Source of the DNA: Halomonas icarae
GTDB taxonomy: Bacteria; Pseudomonadota; Gammaproteobacteria; Pseudomonadales; Halomonadaceae
DNA length: 64,000 nucleotides
NCBI RefSeq assembly: GCF_009901955.1
Contig: NZ_WUTS01000001.1
Span: 1 to 64,000 of the forward strand
Direction of reading: 5' to 3'
Shown here piece after piece: positions 56,631-64,000 of this stretch (position 1 is the first letter of the stretch; each line of letters opens with the position of its first letter). The notes below the pieces were generated by a model, which was given only the letters and a program-made list of their open reading frames with translations, searched no databases and was not told where the DNA came from. The position numbers and the translations under genes were made by a program.

Positions 56631-58243
56631 GGGCGCTTCAAGGCAGCGGTGTGGTCAGGTTCGGCGAGCAGTGTAGCGGCAAAGGTGGCGCCGCCGGAAC
56701 CGGTGTGTGGCAGCAGGCGCAGGTTGCCGCTCATGGCTTCCATCAGGGTGCGGCTGATGGCCAGGCCCATGCCCAGCCCCTCGTCACGACTGGAGTGGAA
56801 GGGGGCGAAGATGGAGTCGGCCTGGTCGGCGGGGATGCCGGGGCCCTGGTCGGCAACCGTCAGGGTCACCTCGCGGCGCCCGCTGCGCCGGGCCTTGATC
56901 TCGACCCGTTGAGCGCCGGGATGGTCGCGGCTCGCCTCCAGTGCGTTGAGCAGCAGGTTGACCAGCACCTGCTCCAGTCCCACCGGGTCGGCGATCACCC
57001 TCGGCAGTGGCGCCTTGAGGGCCACCTCGAGGTCGACCCCGGCCTGCTGGTACTGCCACTCGCAGAGCCGGCAGGCGGCGTCCACTACCTCGGCAAGGAC
57101 CATGGGCCGCGGCCGGATCTGGCCCTTGCGCACGAAGCCGCGAATATGGCGCAGTCGTTCCCCCAGGCGCTCTACCTGTCGCTGGATCTGCTCGAGGGGC
57201 AGGCGCAGTGCCTCGGCCGGCTGGCCGGCATCGAGCTTGAGCAGGGCGCCACTGGCGTAGTTGCCGATGGTGCCCAGCGGCTGATTGAGCTCATGGGCGA
57301 TATTCGATGCCAGCTCGCCGGTGGTGGCCAGCCGGTTGGCGTGGGCGATCTGGGCCTGATGCTGACGGGCCTGCTCCTCGGCCGCCTGGCGCAGACGGAT
57401 ATCACGGTTGAGCAGCGAGACATGGCCCGATTCCGTGCCGGGCCCGGAGTGCGCCATCACCACGCTGAGCACCGGCACCACGCCCTGTGGACCACGCATC
57501 GCCAGCTCGCCACTCCATGAGCCGTAGCGGGCCACGGCGGGCAGCACGATATCATGCAGGTCGCGCAGTGACTCCTCGATATAGGCGTCGGCCAGTCGCG
57601 CGGCGCCGCCCGTGCGGGGCAGCTGCAGGAGGTGGCGTGCCGCCTGGTTGGCGTAGAAGAGCCGCTCATCGTCATCCATGAACAGCACGAACTCGGTGGT
57701 GGACTCCACCACCCGGGCCAGTCGTTCTCGGTTGGCCTCGGCACGGATGCGGCGCCCGACATCCCGGGAGACGCAGAGAATATCGAGCAACTCGCCGCTG
57801 GCCGGGTCGCGCCGGGTCCGACTGGTGGTTTCGAACCAGACATAGTGGCCATCCTTGGCGCGGAAGCGATAGGTCTGCTGGTAGAAGCCGTCGCGGTAGT
57901 AGATCCGCGGTGACTTGTTGAGCAGGGCGGCCAGGTCGGCGGGGTGAAACAGGTCATAGGCGGAGATGCCGATCAGCTCCTCGGGGGCATACCCGAGCAG
58001 GTCGCGTGCCGCCTCCGAGGCGTAGAGAAAGGTTCCGTCTCGGGCATGGCGCGAGATCAGATCGGTGCTGCTCTCGGCCAGCCAGCGGTAGTGGTCACGC
58101 TCAGCTTCGAGGGCCCGGTGCCTCTCCTCGAGTCGGTCGCAGCGGGCGGCAAGCGCCGTATGCGCCTCGATCAAGCGGGCCTGGGCCTCGGGCGAAAGGG
58201 CGGCACTGGTGTTGGGTGCGCTGTTGGGTGTGCTGTCGGGCAT
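56627..58243 (-). CDS. PAS-domain sensor histidine kinase (FixL-like)
   Basis: The 538-residue kinase has a helical N-terminus, two PAS domains (about residues 50-165 and 175-290), a HisKA region with the phosphorylated His in NIAHELNQPLGTIG near residue 319, and a HATPase domain with DQGPGIP and GLGMGLAISRTLMEAM. No membrane helix is seen, so it is soluble, as in some FixL-type sensors. The first PAS region (TDLISRHARDGTFLYASEAARDLLGY) lacks a conspicuous heme-binding His, so gas sensing by heme is not supported. It is the upstream gene of the pair. Confidence 0.9.
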   Translation of the reverse strand: MPDSTPNSAPNTSAALSPEAQARLIEAHTALAARCDRLEERHRALEAERDHYRWLAESSTDLISRHARDGTFLYASEAARDLLGYAPEELIGISAYDLFHPADLAALLNKSPRIYYRDGFYQQTYRFRAKDGHYVWFETTSRTRRDPASGELLDILCVSRDVGRRIRAEANRERLARVVESTTEFVLFMDDDERLFYANQAARHLLQLPRTGGAARLADAYIEESLRDLHDIVLPAVARYGSWSGELAMRGPQGVVPVLSVVMAHSGPGTESGHVSLLNRDIRLRQAAEEQARQHQAQIAHANRLATTGELASNIAHELNQPLGTIGNYASGALLKLDAGQPAEALRLPLEQIQRQVERLGERLRHIRGFVRKGQIRPRPMVLAEVVDAACRLCEWQYQQAGVDLEVALKAPLPRVIADPVGLEQVLVNLLLNALEASRDHPGAQRVEIKARRSGRREVTLTVADQGPGIPADQADSIFAPFHSSRDEGLGMGLAISRTLMEAMSGNLRLLPHTGSGGATFAATLLAEPDHTAALKRP

Positions 58244-58261
58244 ATGGCTCCGGCCCCCGGG

Positions 58262-58897
58262 TCAGCCGGTGGCATGCTGCTGGATACGCTGCAGCCGCTC
58301 TGGAAAGTAGCATAACGGTCCTGGTGGCTCCCGGTGCAAGTCGACCGGACGGCCGAACCCCTCGGCGAGAAGCTCCACCAGCATCATCGCCGAGAGCCCC
58401 CAGATGACCTGGCCATCGACATGGTAGTTGGGCACGTACCAGGGCCGGCCGTCTACCGGGATGACGTCGGTATGATGACGACGGTCCTCGAGAAAAAGTG
58501 CCAGCGGCACCTCGAAGATCAGGTCGAGTTCGGCGGGGTCGGGCAGCAGCGGCAGATCGGGTGGAATCACTCCCACATAAGGGGTGACGCTCAAGCCATG
58601 CAGCGAGATCACGTCCGACAGCTGGCCGAGCAGCTCCACATGCTGCGGCGGCAGGGCGATCTCCTCCTCTGACTCCCGCAGCGCGGTGGTCAGCAGGTCG
58701 GCATCCTGGGCTTCACGCTTGCCGCCGGGAAAGGCGACCTGGCCGCTGTGGGTATTGAGGTGGATGGCTCGCCGGGTGAACAGCAGCGTTGGGACGGGAC
58801 GGTCGACGATGGGCATCAGCACCGCCGCCTCGGGTAGGCGCAGTGACTGTCGGCGGGGCCGGTGCGCTTGCAGGCGTTCGCGAAGTTTCTCTAACAT
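58262..58897 (-). CDS. NUDIX CoA pyrophosphatase (NudL-like)
   Basis: A 211-residue NUDIX enzyme. The box GGKREAQDADLLTTALRESEEEIAL and the preceding HSGQVAFPGG (CoA-family variant) mark it as a CoA diphosphatase of the YeaB/NudL group. It hydrolyses CoA or its derivatives to phosphopantetheine and 3',5'-ADP, or related nucleotides. The start at 58897 lies upstream of a hairpin-free leader. It diverges from the second NUDIX gene across 79 bases. Confidence 0.88.
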   Translation of the reverse strand: MLEKLRERLQAHRPRRQSLRLPEAAVLMPIVDRPVPTLLFTRRAIHLNTHSGQVAFPGGKREAQDADLLTTALRESEEEIALPPQHVELLGQLSDVISLHGLSVTPYVGVIPPDLPLLPDPAELDLIFEVPLALFLEDRRHHTDVIPVDGRPWYVPNYHVDGQVIWGLSAMMLVELLAEGFGRPVDLHREPPGPLCYFPERLQRIQQHATG

Positions 58898-58976
58898 GGG
58901 GTTTCCATTGGGGTTTGGTATCTTCTACCCGGCCGCCTTCCGCAACGTCAAGCCAGTTCGCTTGCCTGGGAGTCTC

Positions 58977-59531
58977 ATGAACTTCTGTAGCCACTGTGGC
59001 CATACCGTGCGCCTCGCGATTCCGCAGGGGGATGATCGTCCGCGCTTTCTGTGCGACGAGTGCGAGACCATCCACTATCAGAACCCGCGTATCGTGGCGG
59101 GGACGCTAACGGTAAGCGGTACTCGCGTGCTGCTCTGCCGCCGTGCCATCTCCCCACGCAAGGGGTACTGGACGCTGCCGGCGGGTTTCATGGAGAACGG
59201 TGAAACCACGGCAGAGGCCGCCGCCCGAGAGACTCGCGAGGAGGCCTGTGCCGAGACCCGACTGCATGGGCTATATACCCTGATCAACCTGCCACATATC
59301 AACCAGGTGTTCATGATCTTTCGGGCCGATCTCGAGGGCAGCTTCGCTCCCGGGCCGGAAAGCCTCGAGGTGGGTCTCTTCGAGGAGCATGAAATCCCCT
59401 GGGAAGAGCTCGCCTTTCCTACCATCGAGCGCACGTTGTGGCACTTCTATGCGGACCGCAAGCAGGGCGAGTTTCCGCTGCATATGAGCGACATCGTGCC
59501 CGACCGCGAACGTCAGTCCGGTGCCGGCTAG
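58977..59531 (+). CDS. NUDIX hydrolase with N-terminal zinc ribbon
   Basis: A 184-residue protein with an N-terminal zinc ribbon (FCSHCGHTV and CDECETIHY, four Cys in the first 40 residues) followed by a NUDIX domain: [24 protein letters not shown], which contains the GX5EX7REUXEE pattern. The ribbon resembles that of NudC-type NADH diphosphatases, but the substrate is unknown. I chose the ATG at 58977, preceded by GGGAG. It converges with the next gene. Confidence 0.86.
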   Translation: MNFCSHCGHTVRLAIPQGDDRPRFLCDECETIHYQNPRIVAGTLTVSGTRVLLCRRAISPRKGYWTLPAGFMENGETTAEAAARETREEACAETRLHGLYTLINLPHINQVFMIFRADLEGSFAPGPESLEVGLFEEHEIPWEELAFPTIERTLWHFYADRKQGEFPLHMSDIVPDRERQSGAG

Positions 59532-59547
59532 TCGCACATCCCCGGCT

Positions 59548-59859
59548 TCAAAGATCCTCGAGACGCCAGACATCGAAGGCCGGCTCCTCATAGGGGTGGG
59601 CCTGGCGTAGCGCTGCCACCGCCTCGCGAATCAGGGCATCCTCACAGACCAGCTCCACCTTCAGCTCTTCCACCCGCTCCAGGTCGCCCACCCTGCCGAT
59701 ATGAGGGGTGGCGCCGTCCAGGGGGCGGAACTGCCCGGTACCCGGGGTCTGGAAGCAACACGCCTCATAATCGCCGATGCGCCCGGCGCCGGTGGCGAAC
59801 ACTGCCTCCTTGACGGCCTCGGCCTCCGCCATCGGTACAAAGAACGCCAGCTTGTACAT
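59548..59859 (-). CDS. Nif3 C-terminal-like / YqfO-type small protein
   Basis: A 103-residue protein resembling the insert domain of Nif3/YqfO proteins (MYKLAFFVPMAEAEAVKEAVFATGAG, then YEACCFQTPGTGQFRPLDG and HPYEEPAFDVWRL). It is a stand-alone copy of that module, which often occurs as a single-domain protein of unknown role, perhaps metal binding (the paired Cys in EACCF is notable). A GAGGAG precedes the ATG at 59859. Upstream in-frame ATGs reach into an AT-rich promoter region and are unlikely. Confidence 0.75.
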   Translation of the reverse strand: MYKLAFFVPMAEAEAVKEAVFATGAGRIGDYEACCFQTPGTGQFRPLDGATPHIGRVGDLERVEELKVELVCEDALIREAVAALRQAHPYEEPAFDVWRLEDL

Positions 59860-59997
59860 GAGTGTGACTCCTCTATCGGGGTGATCCAGCCTGTCGTTGT
59901 GCCATATTCGGGGGGCTGCGTCAGCCATAGCAAGGCTCTCTTGCCCTATCGTGCCATTCTCTTGCCCTGACGTGTCATAAAGGCACTGGAAAAAACT

Positions 59998-60031
59998 TGT
60001 CCAATTTATGTTTGTGGTATAGTTTCTGTAT
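59998..60031 (+). promoter_or_regulatory. Possible promoter of the fasciclin gene
   Basis: The AT-rich segment TTGTCCAATTTATG...TATAGTTTCTGTATAG lies 85-120 bases before the fasciclin ATG. TTGTCC with TATAGT is only 14 bases apart, so a standard sigma-70 layout does not fit well. It may use an alternative sigma factor or activator. Confidence 0.3.
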
Positions 60032-60116
60032 AGGTCGACGCAGATGGCACCCAGCATCATCAGTGACACGACCATCGGGCATCCGCCCGAGTCAGCCCTA
60101 AACGGAGTATCCGATC

Positions 60117-60626
60117 ATGAAGACTCTTACCCTTTCCATGACGCATCTGATGGCTGCCGGTGCGGTTGGTCTTTTCATCGCCGGCTGTGCCCAGGCAGAA
60201 CACCACGGCATGAAGCAGAAGGACATCGTTGACACGGCCGTCGAGGCGGGCCAGTTCGAGACGCTGGTCGCCGCGGTGCAGGCGGCAGATCTGGTCGATA
60301 CCCTGAAAGGCGAGGGCCCCTTTACCGTCTTTGCTCCCACCGATGAGGCATTTGCCGCCCTGCCGGAGGGCACCGTCGAGGAGCTGTTGAAGCCGGAGAA
60401 CAAGGAGACCCTGCAGGCTGTGTTGACGTATCACGTCGTCCCCGGCCAGATCATGGCCGCAGATGCCATGGCGGCCGATAGTGCCACCACCGTGCAGGGC
60501 CAGGACATCACCATCACCACCATGGATGGCAGCGTGATGATCGATGATGCCACCGTGATCTCGGCCGATATCAAGGCCAGCAACGGCGTTATTCATGTCA
60601 TCGACGGCGTGTTGATGCCCCAGTGA
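60117..60626 (+). CDS. Fasciclin-domain lipoprotein
   Basis: A 169-residue lipoprotein: the lipobox FIAGC places the lipidated Cys at residue 24. One fasciclin domain follows, with [51 protein letters not shown] and [14 protein letters not shown]. Such proteins mediate adhesion or surface interactions. The second residue after Cys is Gln, not Asp, so the protein probably goes to the outer membrane. A GGAG precedes the ATG. A strong terminator follows. Confidence 0.9.
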   Translation: MKTLTLSMTHLMAAGAVGLFIAGCAQAEHHGMKQKDIVDTAVEAGQFETLVAAVQAADLVDTLKGEGPFTVFAPTDEAFAALPEGTVEELLKPENKETLQAVLTYHVVPGQIMAADAMAADSATTVQGQDITITTMDGSVMIDDATVISADIKASNGVIHVIDGVLMPQ

Positions 60627-60714
60627 GCTTCAGCGAATTCATCTTGTTTCAAGTCTTGCGTTTCAAGAGTCGTTTTTGACCGTCATATTTAAGCGTTGTG
60701 TGTTGTCCCTGCTT

Positions 60715-60741
60715 GCCGCCCGCTCCGGGCGGCTTTTTTTT
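60715..60741 (+). terminator. Strong Rho-independent terminator after the fasciclin gene
   Basis: GCCGCCCGCTCCGGGCGGC forms a GC stem at 60715-60733, followed by eight T bases (60734-60741). Confidence 0.92.
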
Positions 60742-60813
60742 GCGCGTGCTCTTCCTTGACGGCATGCCTTTCGAGGGCAAGTCTGGGGCCTCATCGATAG
60801 CGTGAGGAGTGGT

Positions 60814-61618
60814 ATGGATAAAAGGTTACGGGCGTGCCTGGCCAGGGTCGGGTTGACCCCGGAAGGTGAACTTGCGCCGCTGTCGGGCGGTGATGTCGCC
60901 GCGGTCTACCGCCTGGCCACCGACCGAGGCGATGTGGTGGTCAAGCAGGACACCGGCGATCGCCTGGCCGGTGAGGCGGAGGGGCTGGTCACCCTGGCCG
61001 CGGCCGATTCGGGGCTGGTGGTGCCCGAGGTGCTGGCTCAGGGCGATGGGTGGCTGGTGATGGCGGCACTGGAGGTGGCGCCTCGCCGTCGTGACCCGGC
61101 CGCGCTGGGGGAAGGACTGCGTAGGCTGCACGGGGTGGTCGGCGATGCTCACGGCTGGCATCGCGACAACGCCTGTGGGCGCACGCCCCAGCCCAATGCG
61201 TCGCTCGCCGATGGCCGAGGCATGCCAGGCGCGAGGCCTGCTCGATGCCAGGCTGCGTGGCCGACTCGAGGCGCTGGCCCACGGCCTGGAGGCCTGGCTG
61301 CCGAATGCCCCCGCGAGTCTGATACACGGTGATCTGTGGTCGGGCAACGTGCTCTTCACGCCGAGAGGCCCCGCGTTGATCGACCCGGCGGTCTATCGTC
61401 ACTATCCGGAGGTGGACCTCGCGATGCTGACCCTGTTCGGCTCCCCGGGGGAGGCCTTCTTCGAGGCCTACTGGGATGGAGCACCTCCTTCTGACTGGCC
61501 GCGCCGCGAGACGCTGTTTCAGCTCTATCCGCTGCTCAACCATCTGCTGCTGTTCGGCGGCGGCTACCGTGGCGCCGTGGACCACGCGGTCTCGCGGCTG
61601 GAGATCGATACAGCCTGA
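60814..61618 (+). pseudogene. Frameshifted fructosamine kinase-family gene
   Basis: The gene matches the fructosamine/ketosamine-3-kinase (APH-like) family but is split over two frames. The first half starts at 60814 (MDKRLRACLARVGL) and runs through SGGDVAAVYRLATDRGDVVVKQ and GWHRDNACGRTPQPNAS (near 61200). Then the frame changes: the rest reads in the +1 frame from about 61208 (MAEACQARGLLDARLRG), with HGDLWSGNVLF, LIDPAVYRHYPEVDLAML and FQLYPLLNHLLLFGGGY to 61618. A few residues expected between the halves seem missing, so a small deletion is likely. Both halves are well conserved, so the lesion is recent or a sequence error. Members deglycate proteins by phosphorylating fructosamines. Confidence 0.75.
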
Positions 61619-61636
61619 GCCCCGGGTGCCTTGAGC

Positions 61637-62752
61637 CTACTGCAGCGAGCGGCGCAGACGCGAGAGGGCGATCAGGAAGAAGGCACCACCGATGACGGCC
61701 AGGGCCAGCAGCTGGGGCCAGATAACCGCGATGCCGGCGCCACGGAATAGCACGCCCTGGGCCAGCTGAATAAAGTGGGTGGTTGGGGCGGCCAGCATGA
61801 TCTGCTGCACCAGCTCGGGCATGCTCTCGCGAGGGGTCATGCCGCCGGAGAGGATCTGCATGGGCAGCAGCACCAGGATGATCAACAGCCCCAGCTGGGG
61901 CATCGAGCGGGCGATGGTGCCGAACAGGATACCCATGGAGGTGGTGGCGAAGAGGTGCAGGGCGGCACCCAGCAGGAATACCTCCACCGAACCGGGTATG
62001 GGCACCGCCAGCCAGCCCTGGACCACCAGGCGCAGGGCCAGTGCCGAGGCGACCAGCACCACCGCGGCCATGGACCATACCTTGGCCAGCATGATCTCCA
62101 GCGGCGTGATCGGCATGACCAGAAGGTGCTCGATGGTGCCGTGCTCGCGTTCGCGGATCAGCGCGGCTCCGGTAAGAATGATCGAGAGCATGGTGATCTG
62201 ATCGATCACCGCGTTGATGGCCCCGAACCAGGCACGGTCCAGATTGGGGTTGTAGGCGGTGCGAACGATGGCTTCCACCGGCATGACCGGTTCCGCACGA
62301 TGGCGACTCAGGAATTCGGATACCTCGCTGGCCATTATCTGCTGGATATGACCGGCACCGGTAAAGGCCTGGGAGACCTGGGTGGCATCCACATTGAGCT
62401 GGATCTCGGCACCGCGTCCGCCGAGCAGGTCACGCTGAAAGTCGGGGGGGATGTCCAGGGTGAAGGTGAAGCGACCGCTGTCCATGCCGGCGTCCATCTG
62501 CTCGCGGGTAATGGGTTCGGGAGGCAGGAAGTAGGGCATCTGCAGGGCATCGATCAGCCGCCAGGAGAGTGCCGAGGCATCTTCGTTTACCACTCCGACA
62601 GTGGCGCGGTGCGGCGACTCGGGCACCGCCGTGGCGCTGGTATGGATGCTCAAGCTGAAGGCGTAGAGGATCAGCACTACCATGGCAGGGTCCCGAGCCA
62701 GGCTGCGCAGCTCCTTGATCCCCAGCTGCAGGATATTGCCCAGTGATGGCAT
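61637..62752 (-). CDS. yhhJ: ABC-2 type permease (YhhJ-like)
   Basis: A 371-residue inner-membrane permease of the YhhJ/ABC-2 export type, close to the E. coli length (374). One N-terminal helix (about 20-40) is followed by a large periplasmic part and five C-terminal helices (LSIILTGAALIREREHGTIEHLLVMPITPLEIMLAKV, ILIILVLLPMQILSGGMTP). It begins one base after the adjacent gene ends on the same strand. In E. coli the order is yhiI-rbbA-yhhJ, which matches the arrangement here. Confidence 0.85.
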   Translation of the reverse strand: MPSLGNILQLGIKELRSLARDPAMVVLILYAFSLSIHTSATAVPESPHRATVGVVNEDASALSWRLIDALQMPYFLPPEPITREQMDAGMDSGRFTFTLDIPPDFQRDLLGGRGAEIQLNVDATQVSQAFTGAGHIQQIMASEVSEFLSRHRAEPVMPVEAIVRTAYNPNLDRAWFGAINAVIDQITMLSIILTGAALIREREHGTIEHLLVMPITPLEIMLAKVWSMAAVVLVASALALRLVVQGWLAVPIPGSVEVFLLGAALHLFATTSMGILFGTIARSMPQLGLLIILVLLPMQILSGGMTPRESMPELVQQIMLAAPTTHFIQLAQGVLFRGAGIAVIWPQLLALAVIGGAFFLIALSRLRRSLQ

Positions 62753-62753
62753 C

Positions 62754-64000
62754 TTATCTCTCCTGGTCGCGCAGGCCAGCCACGCTGGCCAGCAGCAGTA
62801 GCGGGATCGCCACCAGCAGTGGCACGAAGTAGGGCCACAGCTCGCTGAAGCCCAGCGCCTTGGAGAACACCCCCCGCGTGATGATCAGGAAGTGCGTGGT
62901 GGGATAGGCCTGGCCTATCAGGGCGCTGATGCCCTCCATGGCCGAGACCGGATGCAGCATTCCCGAGAACTGCACCGCCGGAATCAGGGTGATCACTGCG
63001 GTGCCGAAGATGGCGGCGATCTGGCTGCGCAACAGCGAGGAGATCAGCAACCCCATGCCGGTGGAGCACAACAGGTAGAGAAGGGCGGCCAGGCTCAGTG
63101 TTGCCAGGCTACCACTGACCGGGACGTGGAAGACCCAGATGGAAAGCGCCACCAGGGTGACGAAATTGACCATGCCCATGGCCACGTAGGGCAGCTGCTT
63201 GCCGAGCAGGAACTCGGTTCGGGTCACCGGCGTGACATAGAAGTTGGTGATCGATCCCATCTCCTTCTCGCGCACCACACCCAGCGCGGTGAGCATGGCC
63301 GGAATCATCATCAGCAGCAGCGGAATCACCGCCGGTACCATGGCGGGCAGGCTCTCGACATCGGGGTTGTAACGATAGCGCAGGGCGATCTCCAGACCGC
63401 TGTCGCGAGTGGCGACACTGGATTCACGAGCAAGGGTCGCCAGGAAATCACCATGCAGTCCAAGCGCGTAGCCGCGGATGGTGTCGGCTCGGGTCGGCAT
63501 GGCACCGTCGATCCAGAAGGCAACCTCGGGGATGGCACCACGCTTGAGGTCACGGCCGAAGCCAGGCGGAATCTCCACGGCAAGACTGATGTCGCCGCGG
63601 CGCATCCTTGCCTCCATCTCGTCCTGGCTGGTCAGCGGCGCACGTTCGCTGAAGTAGCGTGATCCCGCCAGGTTGAGGGCATAGGCCTGGCTGGTGGTGG
63701 TCTGGTCGCGGTCGAGGATCGCATAGTCCAGGTTCTCGACATCGAGGCTGATGCCGTAGCCGATGATGAACATCAGCAGCACGCTGCCCAGCAAGGCCAG
63801 GGTGCCGCGTAGTGGGTCACGGCGAAGCTCCATGCTCTCTCGACGGGTATAGCTCATCAGGCGCTTGAGGCTGAAGGCAGGAGGGTCGCGCTGGGGCTCC
63901 ACCGTTTCGGCCTTGCGAGGCGTGGCCCCCGGATCGCCGGGTGGCTCGTCGGCGGCTTCCGCCAGCCAGATGATGAAAGCCTCCTCGAGGGTATCGGTGC
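62754..64000 (-). CDS. rbbA: RbbA-type ABC transporter: ATPase end fused to permease (partial)
   Basis: The reading frame is open to the window edge and the true start lies beyond 64000. At the left of the coding direction, 63903-63998 read [16 protein letters not shown]..., the usual end of an ABC ATPase subunit (S/TLEEAFI). This runs in frame into the permease [22 protein letters not shown]... with helices such as [38 protein letters not shown] and [19 protein letters not shown]. An ATPase fused to an ABC-2 permease is the layout of E. coli RbbA (911 residues). A GTG at 63902 could begin a shorter permease, but I consider the fusion more likely. Confidence 0.75.
   Translation of the reverse strand, partial: TDTLEEAFIIWLAEAADEPPGDPGATPRKAETVEPQRDPPAFSLKRLMSYTRRESMELRRDPLRGTLALLGSVLLMFIIGYGISLDVENLDYAILDRDQTTTSQAYALNLAGSRYFSERAPLTSQDEMEARMRRGDISLAVEIPPGFGRDLKRGAIPEVAFWIDGAMPTRADTIRGYALGLHGDFLATLARESSVATRDSGLEIALRYRYNPDVESLPAMVPAVIPLLLMMIPAMLTALGVVREKEMGSITNFYVTPVTRTEFLLGKQLPYVAMGMVNFVTLVALSIWVFHVPVSGSLATLSLAALLYLLCSTGMGLLISSLLRSQIAAIFGTAVITLIPAVQFSGMLHPVSAMEGISALIGQAYPTTHFLIITRGVFSKALGFSELWPYFVPLLVAIPLLLLASVAGLRDQER

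Overview
The window looks like chromosomal DNA of a GC-rich gammaproteobacterium, most likely of the Halomonas group (Halomonadaceae). The reasons are an acidic, GC-rich coding style, E. coli-like gene families (deo, pta-ackA, thiC, yhhJ/rbbA, lpxL-type), and many small families (DUF411, DUF2254, YtoQ, DUF488) usual in that group. This placement is inferred from gene content, since no rRNA is present. I see no tRNA, rRNA, CRISPR array, intact insertion sequence or prophage.

Layout. 0-6 kb: a minus-strand pair of an amidoligase and a class-I glutamine amidotransferase, divergent from a large MscS channel followed by an unrecognised two-helix membrane protein. 6-13 kb: a nucleoside-salvage operon (nupC-deoC-deoA-deoB-deoD-cdd) divergent from its DeoR-type repressor, with a DeoR-like operator between them and a possible outer-membrane-protein remnant at its head. 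13-21 kb: a CBS-BON protein, a class V aminotransferase, pta-ackA, a DMT transporter, a lipid kinase and a small beta-barrel protein. 21-24.2 kb: thiC and tenA, each with its own TPP riboswitch. 24.2-30 kb: an AsmA-like envelope protein with internal repeats, an LpxL-type acyltransferase, and small genes. 29.9-32.5 kb: an AT-rich island with a DUF2254 protein, a Pmp3 peptide of 52 residues, and a 40-bp perfect palindrome made of 5-bp repeats.

32.5-39.7 kb: an accessory catabolic cluster with an NCS1 permease, HyuA/HyuB (ATP-dependent hydantoinase/oxoprolinase/lactamase family), an AraC-type regulator and a cupin; its substrate is not known. 40-47.2 kb: an MFS transporter, then four acyl-CoA genes (dehydrogenase, synthetase, 3-hydroxyacyl-CoA dehydrogenase, enoyl-CoA hydratase). 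These form a short beta-oxidation module, or possibly a methylmercaptopropionate route. 47-56 kb: YceI, VOC and peroxiredoxin genes, a secondary alcohol dehydrogenase with a perfect FNR/ANR box, and several small conserved genes (MOSC, YHS, YtoQ, DUF488, alpha/beta hydrolase, M15 peptidase, DUF411). 56-64 kb: a FixL/FixJ-like two-component pair, two NUDIX hydrolases, a Nif3-C-terminal-like protein, a fasciclin lipoprotein, a frameshifted fructosamine kinase, and yhhJ/rbbA-type transporter genes running off the window edge.

The best leads for new biology are the HyuAB-permease-AraC-cupin cluster, the amidoligase/amidotransferase pair, the 'FxxYLP' repeat architecture of the AsmA-like protein, the C9 tract between the Shine-Dalgarno sequence and start codon of a DUF488 gene, and the palindromic pentanucleotide array. 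None can be confirmed as an undescribed system from sequence reading alone.
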